Source: JBDIAR01 sp039812545 (GTDB lineage: Bacteria > Actinomycetota > Actinomycetes > Actinomycetales > Dermatophilaceae). From it: a DNA stretch of 12,808 bases. The stretch is taken from NCBI GenBank assembly GCA_039812545.1, contig JBDIAR010000102.1:1-12808 (forward strand). Reading direction: 5' to 3'. Position numbers and translations under genes: made by a program. This document shows positions 9,956 through 12,808 of the stretch, piece by piece. Position 1 is the first letter of the stretch. Every line of letters begins with the position of its first letter. The notes under the pieces were generated by a model that did not search any database, was not told where the DNA came from, and saw only the letters and a program-made list of their open reading frames with translations.

Positions 9956-10010
9956 GTGCCCGGTGGGCCTGCGTTTCCGGTGGGCCGCGTGCCCGGTGGG
10001 CTGCGTTGCC
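9956..10010. repeat. Imperfect 22-23 bp direct repeats with GCCC-GGT-GGGC hairpins in a convergent gap
   Basis: GTGCCCGGTGGGCCTGCGTTTCC (9956-9978) recurs as GTGCCCGGTGGGCTGCGTTGCC (9989-10010), with a partial copy of GGTGGGCC between. Each full copy contains the small inverted repeat GCCC-GGT-GGGC. The block fills the gap between secA and the convergent Rv3235-family gene and may help to terminate both. Confidence 0.7.
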
Positions 10011-10020
10011 GAACTGGTGG

Positions 10021-10566
10021 TCAGCCGAGGGCCACGGCGACCAGGATCCACCGATCGGCTTGACCTTCGAGGCGGAACGCCATCGCCCGAGCCCGGCCCT
10101 GATCCACGATCACGGCGCTCGCCTCGACGACTCGGTCGCCGGGTTGGGTCACCCGGGCGACCCGGACGATGGGACGCCGCACTGGCTGCCCCTCCCGGCG
10201 TCGGCCACCCACGAACGCCCGCCGGGCCAGCCAGTCGTACACCTCGGTGCGGGTATGCCGGATGAGCTGGGTGACGGGACGTACCCCCGCCAACGCCTCC
10301 ACGACGGCGGTCGCGATGGTGTTCGCGGCGGCCTGGGCGTCCGGGAGCGGTCCGATCTGCGGCGACGGTTCGTCATCGTCCAGGTCGGCGAAGTCGACGG
10401 CCAGGGACCCTTGGATGTAGTCCGGTGGCGCGATGGGACGGGTCGCCTGGGCGTCGGCCAGAGCCGTCACCTCGTCGTCGCTCAGCGGCGCCGGCAGGTT
10501 CTCCGGAGCGGGTCGGAGCACCCAGCGACGGGGCGCCGAGCCCGGCGCCGCAGCGGCGTAACTCAT
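10021..10566 (-). CDS. Rv3235-family protein
   Basis: The 181-residue protein has an Ala/Pro-rich N-terminal half with an acidic stretch (DFADLDDDEPSP) and a conserved C-terminal domain from about 85. There, helical ANTIATAVVEALAGVRPVTQL leads to the family hallmark VYDWLARRAF, followed by beta-strand-like PIVRVARVTQ, AMAFRLEGQADRWILVAVALG. The family is named from Mycobacterium tuberculosis Rv3235 and has no established biochemical role. ATG 10566 is chosen because AGGAG (10573-10577) precedes it by 6 bp; the longer open frame reaching 11367 is an antisense-like extension through the LysM gene. ATG overlaps the LysM stop (ATGA), so it is translationally coupled to that gene. Placement next to secA recurs in actinobacteria and may link it to the cell envelope, which is inference. 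Confidence 0.85.
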   Translation of the reverse strand: MSYAAAAPGSAPRRWVLRPAPENLPAPLSDDEVTALADAQATRPIAPPDYIQGSLAVDFADLDDDEPSPQIGPLPDAQAAANTIATAVVEALAGVRPVTQLIRHTRTEVYDWLARRAFVGGRRREGQPVRRPIVRVARVTQPGDRVVEASAVIVDQGRARAMAFRLEGQADRWILVAVALG

Positions 10567-11468
10567 CGCCGCTCCTGCGGGTGGTCGACGGGCGGCGGGA
10601 CCACGAGGACCTGCCCGGCCAGGATGAGGTCGGGGTCGTCGCCGATGACCGCACGGTTCGCCGCATACCACCGCGGCCACTCGCGCGCGATCTCGGCCTC
10701 GCTCGCGTGCGGTCCGAGGTGGGCGGCGGCGATGCCCCACAAGGTGTCGCCGCGATGCACGGTGACGGTCCCCGGCAGATCCGCTCCGCCCCGGGACGGG
10801 CGATGGCCCAGCACGCCCGGGTCCGGGACGGACGGTCCCGAGCCGGCTCGCGGCGCGGCCGGTGACGTCGTCGGTCCCGAGGTCGGCGACGCGGTCGGCG
10901 TGGGCGCGGGGGCCGACGTGGCGGACGGGGCGTCGGTGCGCACGGCGGTGGTGGGCGAGGAGGTCGGCGAGGAGGGTGCATCCAGTGGGACGAACGAGGG
11001 ATCCGGCGCCCCGATCGGAGACCCGGCACCCGGTGACTGGACCGTCGTGGCCACCGTGGGAGTCGGTGGTGGCGTGGGGTCGGCCAGCGCCGAGGTAGTG
11101 CCGCCGATACCGAGCAGGGCTCCGCCGAGGGTGGCGCCGACGATCCGCCGGGCCAGGCGAGGCGTCCAGTTGGACACGGTCCGCGACAGGCGGCTGCCGG
11201 CGAGGGCGGGCAACTCCACGAGATACGCCAGCGCGGTGGTCCCCGCCAGCCACGTCCCCACCGCCAGCGCGGCCACCGCGAGGATCCGGAGCACCGCATC
11301 CGCCGGATCCGCGGGGCCGGACGACGTCAGCGCCCGGGGCAGCTCGGTGGCCAGGCGGACCGTCCACCAGCCGGCGGTCACCGCGACCAGCAGCCCGACC
11401 GTCCCCCCGGCGACGATGCGTGTCAACGGAGCCGCGCGTTCGTCACGAGCGGGGGTTGATCCGGCCAT
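10563..11468 (-). CDS. Membrane-anchored LysM domain protein
   Basis: Of 301 residues, the N-terminal part has three hydrophobic segments (about 15-39, 59-86 and 108-129). About 100 Pro/Ser/Thr/Ala-rich residues follow (PTPPPTPTVATT through TASPTSGPTTSP), which should span the wall side, and then one LysM domain at about 234-291 (TVTVHRGDTLWGIAAAHLG through LAGQVLVVP). LysM binds N-acetylglucosamine-containing glycans such as peptidoglycan, so the protein probably tethers membrane to wall. ATG 11468 is preferred over GTG 11471 because the AGAGGA site is 6 bp upstream of it. In LysM proteins this extended form, with an Ala/Glu/Trp helix between repeats (EIAREWPRWYAANR), is common in actinobacteria. 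Its stop overlaps the Rv3235-family start. No signal peptide cleavage site stands out, although TTSALA-DP resembles one after the third segment. Confidence 0.87.
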   Translation of the reverse strand: MAGSTPARDERAAPLTRIVAGGTVGLLVAVTAGWWTVRLATELPRALTSSGPADPADAVLRILAVAALAVGTWLAGTTALAYLVELPALAGSRLSRTVSNWTPRLARRIVGATLGGALLGIGGTTSALADPTPPPTPTVATTVQSPGAGSPIGAPDPSFVPLDAPSSPTSSPTTAVRTDAPSATSAPAPTPTASPTSGPTTSPAAPRAGSGPSVPDPGVLGHRPSRGGADLPGTVTVHRGDTLWGIAAAHLGPHASEAEIAREWPRWYAANRAVIGDDPDLILAGQVLVVPPPVDHPQERR

Positions 11469-11486
11469 CACGCATCCTCTCGAAGG

Positions 11487-11526
11487 TCGTTTGATCTCGA
11501 TAGAGTTCGTTTGACAACATTAAACG
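11487..11526. promoter_or_regulatory. TCGTTTGA repeats in the divergent promoter region
   Basis: TCGTTTGA occurs at 11487-11494 and 11507-11514, exactly 20 bp apart (two helical turns), with an inverted TAAACG at 11521-11526 and a small CTC-GATA-GAG palindrome (11496-11505) between the copies. This layout resembles a cooperative repressor or activator site between the LysM and 182-aa protein genes. The cognate regulator is not known. Confidence 0.5.
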
Positions 11527-11547
11527 GCATACGGGCATGGTGGGCAA
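11519..11547 (-). promoter_or_regulatory. Possible promoter for the LysM/Rv3235 operon
   Basis: On the minus strand TTGCCC (11547-11542) and TTTAAT (11524-11519) are separated by 17 bp, a fair sigma-70-type match. Transcription would begin near 11511, so the TCGTTTGA repeats overlap the start site and the first transcribed bases. Confidence 0.4.
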
Positions 11548-11619
11548 GTCGAGTAACATGCCAGCCAGGGCCGGCCGTGCGCGAGCATCCGGTGCACACG
11601 CGCGACGAGGGGACTGCGG

Positions 11620-12168
11620 ATGCGGTGGGAGGACCTGTTCGAGGACCTTGAGGGGCAGTTGCGCGCGCAAGAACTGCGTGAACTCGAATCCGAGGTGGCC
11701 GATCGGACCAGGCGGGAACGTTCGCTGGTCGGTCTGCACGACCTGCTCCTGGGCAATCTCGGCCGAACCGTCGAACTGCGGCTGGCCTCCGGCCGCAGCG
11801 TGGAGGGACCGATCGGCGACGTCGGGGCCGGCTGGGTCCTGGTGACCGACCTCGGCCGCCCGACGATCGTCGCCTTCCCCGCGATCCTGGCCGTGCGGGG
11901 TTTGGCCCGCCGGGTGGAGGAGCCGGGCGCCGTCGCTCGACGTTTCGGGATCGGCATGGCGCTGCGCGCGGTCAGTCGCGATCGGGCCACCGTGGACGTC
12001 GTCGACCTGACGGGCGCGATCCTGACCGGCACCATGGACGGCGTCGGCGCGGACCACATCGACCTGGCCGCCCACCCGGCCGACGTGCCGCGCCGGCAGG
12101 CCCAGGTCCTGGACCGCTGGGTGATCCCGTTCACCGGGATCGGGGTGGTGCGCCGCCATCATGCCTGA
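11620..12168 (+). CDS. Uncharacterised protein with two SH3/Sm-like beta-barrel-like repeats
   Basis: The family is not named with certainty; similar short proteins appear near secA/HTH loci in actinobacteria. Of 182 residues the first 40 are highly charged and helical (FEDLEGQLRAQELRELESEV), likely a coiled coil. Residues 49-94 and 122-178 look like copies of one unit: TVELRLASGRSVEGPIGDVGA with VLVTD, PTIVAFPAILAVR, against TVDVVDLTGAILTGTMDGVGA with HIDLA, WVIPFTGIGVVR. The alternating hydrophobic pattern and the Gly turns suggest small beta-barrels of SH3 or Sm type, hence a possible binding role for nucleic acid or protein. No catalytic motif or membrane segment is seen. Start ATG 11620 has GAGGGG (11607-11612) 7 bp upstream. 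It diverges from the LysM gene and converges on the small helix-turn-helix gene. Confidence 0.8.
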   Translation: MRWEDLFEDLEGQLRAQELRELESEVADRTRRERSLVGLHDLLLGNLGRTVELRLASGRSVEGPIGDVGAGWVLVTDLGRPTIVAFPAILAVRGLARRVEEPGAVARRFGIGMALRAVSRDRATVDVVDLTGAILTGTMDGVGADHIDLAAHPADVPRRQAQVLDRWVIPFTGIGVVRRHHA

Positions 12169-12185
12169 CCGGGCCGTCATCGCCG

Positions 12186-12205
12186 GACCGGATCCCCGGC
12201 CGGTC
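12186..12205. terminator. Hairpin in the convergent gap
   Basis: GACCGG and CCGGTC form a 6-bp stem around an 8-nt loop in the 51-bp gap between two convergent genes, so it could stop transcription in both directions. There is no T-tract. Confidence 0.35.
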
Positions 12206-12219
12206 GCTCGGGCGGCGGC

Positions 12220-12450
12220 CTACTCCTCGTCGACCCCTGCGGCGCCGAACGGGTGGGCGGCCACGAACGTCTTGGTCTCGGCATACATCCGCTGGATGTA
12301 GCTCTCCAGTTCGTCCTTTTCGACCCGCCACTGGCCGCGGCCGCCGATCTTGATGGCCGGCAGATCGCCGGAGCGCACGAGCGCGTAGGCCTGAGCAGCC
12401 GAGATGTTGAGGATCTCCGACACCTCGGAGAGTTGCAGGAAGCGCTGCAT
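12220..12450 (-). CDS. Small helix-turn-helix DNA-binding protein (excisionase/BldC-like)
   Basis: This 76-residue protein is nearly all one MerR-type winged helix-turn-helix: FLQLSEVSEILNIS forms the first two helices, AQAYALVRSGDLPAIKIG the recognition helix and turn, and RGQWRVEKDELESYI the wing and last helix. A tail rich in Thr, Ala and Glu follows (ETKTF to GVDEE). Excisionase-family proteins of this size include the developmental regulator BldC, which binds direct repeats; no phage or integrase genes are present, so a chromosomal regulator is more likely than a true excisionase. Start ATG 12450; the best ribosome-binding site, AAGGA, is about 10 bp upstream, longer than usual. The 335-bp region upstream is non-coding, and self-control or control of the neighbouring gene is possible. 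Confidence 0.9.
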   Translation of the reverse strand: MQRFLQLSEVSEILNISAAQAYALVRSGDLPAIKIGGRGQWRVEKDELESYIQRMYAETKTFVAAHPFGAAGVDEE

Positions 12451-12655
12451 CGGGTGACCGTCCTTAGGGGCAGAGTCGGGTGGGTCGGTAACGTTCTATC
12501 ACAACCGGAGGCAACTGTACTCTTGCGACAGGCATCGATCGGCGCTGGCTGAGCCGAAAAGTCCGATTTGAGGGAGTTATTCCGTCTTTGTGCGTGGACG
12601 AGCGTTCGGTGCGATCGCTGCGTATGGTTCATCATGGTGGAGCGCTCGGTAGCCT

Positions 12656-12704
12656 TTGGGCGTCAAAGCACCGGACGGCTCTTGGGCGTCAAAGCACCGG
12701 ACGG
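12656..12704 (+). repeat. Tandem 23-bp direct repeat with a 26-bp period
   Basis: The 23-bp sequence TTGGGCGTCAAAGC plus ACCGGACGG occurs exactly at 12656-12678 and 12682-12704, with a 3-bp spacer. It lies about 80-130 bp before the probable next start codon. The copies are identical, so the duplication is recent or maintained. Confidence 0.92.
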
Positions 12705-12719
12705 GCGCCGCAGCGCCCG
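12702..12719 (+). other. Leader hairpin
   Basis: CGGGCGC-CGCA-GCGCCCG is a perfect 7-bp stem with a 4-nt loop that overlaps the end of the second 23-bp repeat copy. No T-tract follows; it could be a leader structure, an attenuator or part of a protein-binding site. Confidence 0.5.
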
Positions 12720-12733
12720 GCCGACGAGCCGGA

Positions 12734-12763
12734 GCGGAACGACCGGAAGCGGAACGACCGGAA
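12734..12763 (+). repeat. Tandem 15-bp direct repeat
   Basis: GCGGAACGACCGGAA is repeated head to tail, exactly, at 12734-12748 and 12749-12763, 22 bp before the probable next start codon. Confidence 0.9.
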
Positions 12764-12785
12764 GCCAAACAATGAGGGGGACGCA

Positions 12786-12808
12786 ATGCAGGGGGAGAGT
12801 ATGCAGGG
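12786..12808 (+). CDS. Probable start of a further gene (3' end outside the window)
   Basis: GAGGGGGA (12774-12781) precedes ATG 12786 by 4 bp, and a second in-frame ATG at 12801 has GGGGGAG just before it. Only seven codons (MQGESMQ) are visible, too few to identify the product. It would be driven from the repeat-rich leader. Confidence 0.35.

Larger units (their letters stand above)
12451..12785. other. Non-coding, repeat-bearing intergenic region
   Basis: No convincing gene is seen on either strand; the open frames here are short and lack family features. The first 180 bp are clearly less GC-rich than the neighbouring genes, as promoters often are, and must carry the helix-turn-helix gene promoter (a weak TAGAAC element lies near 12494-12499 on the minus strand). 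The last 130 bp hold two tandem repeat pairs and a hairpin, listed separately. Confidence 0.7.

Noticed and set aside
10567..11367. N-terminal extension of the Rv3235-family gene to 11367
   Set aside because: It overlaps the LysM gene in another frame and lacks family features; a good ribosome-binding site supports ATG 10566.
11534..11562. GGCATG-N17-CATGCC inverted repeat
   Set aside because: Six-base arms with a 17-bp gap are weak in GC-rich DNA and no other support was seen.
11443..12180. 245-codon minus-strand frame opposite the 182-aa gene
   Set aside because: It has no recognisable domain, runs through the divergent promoter, and the plus strand has a good ribosome-binding site and repeated beta pattern.
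12220..12450. Phage excisionase as sign of an integrated element
   Set aside because: No integrase, attachment-site repeats or phage genes are nearby, and this small helix-turn-helix type is widespread on actinobacterial chromosomes.
12656..12763. CRISPR-like array
   Set aside because: Only two copies of each repeat, spacers of 0-3 bp, and no cas genes.

Overview
The window is high-GC, densely coded DNA from an actinobacterium, most likely in or near Micrococcales. This rests on codon use, many GTG starts, a SecA1-type SecA, an Rv3235-family protein and a BldC/excisionase-like small helix-turn-helix protein typical of that phylum. No RNA genes, insertion sequences, prophage genes or CRISPR arrays were seen.

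Region 1 (1-1970): the 3' part of a NarL/LuxR-type response regulator, cut by the window edge, followed closely by a YcaQ/AlkX-like winged-helix DNA glycosylase gene. The glycosylase reading frame is broken by one base near 1697-1700, and it carries a six-copy 12-bp in-frame repeat.

Region 2 (1971-6935): an acetate-uptake cluster. A terminator-like hairpin and a near-ideal CRP/GlxR operator precede a DUF485 membrane protein, an ActP-type cation/acetate symporter overlapping it by 4 bp, a cNMP-like/CBS/DUF294 nucleotidyltransferase-like protein, and a DEDDh 3'-5' exonuclease. A long stem-loop sits between the symporter and the nucleotidyltransferase gene. The gene order suggests that nucleotide sensing and transport are linked, but the role of the last two proteins is unknown.

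Region 3 (6936-9931): secA, the essential Sec motor ATPase, with a tandem direct repeat in its promoter region.

Region 4 (9932-12450): a convergent, translationally coupled pair on the minus strand (a membrane-anchored LysM protein, then an Rv3235-family protein). A divergent promoter region with spaced TCGTTTGA repeats follows, then an unnamed 182-aa protein that looks like two tandem beta-barrel repeats, then a convergent small helix-turn-helix gene.

Region 5 (12451-12808): a 335-bp non-coding stretch with two sets of tandem repeats and a hairpin, leading to the probable start of a further plus-strand gene cut by the window edge.

Across the whole window the 7-mer GGCATAC/GTATGCC recurs 17 times by hand count, in several reading frames and between genes. 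That is far above expectation and is one of the most unusual signals here. The other main candidate is the acetate cluster with its uncharacterised nucleotidyltransferase/exonuclease pair.
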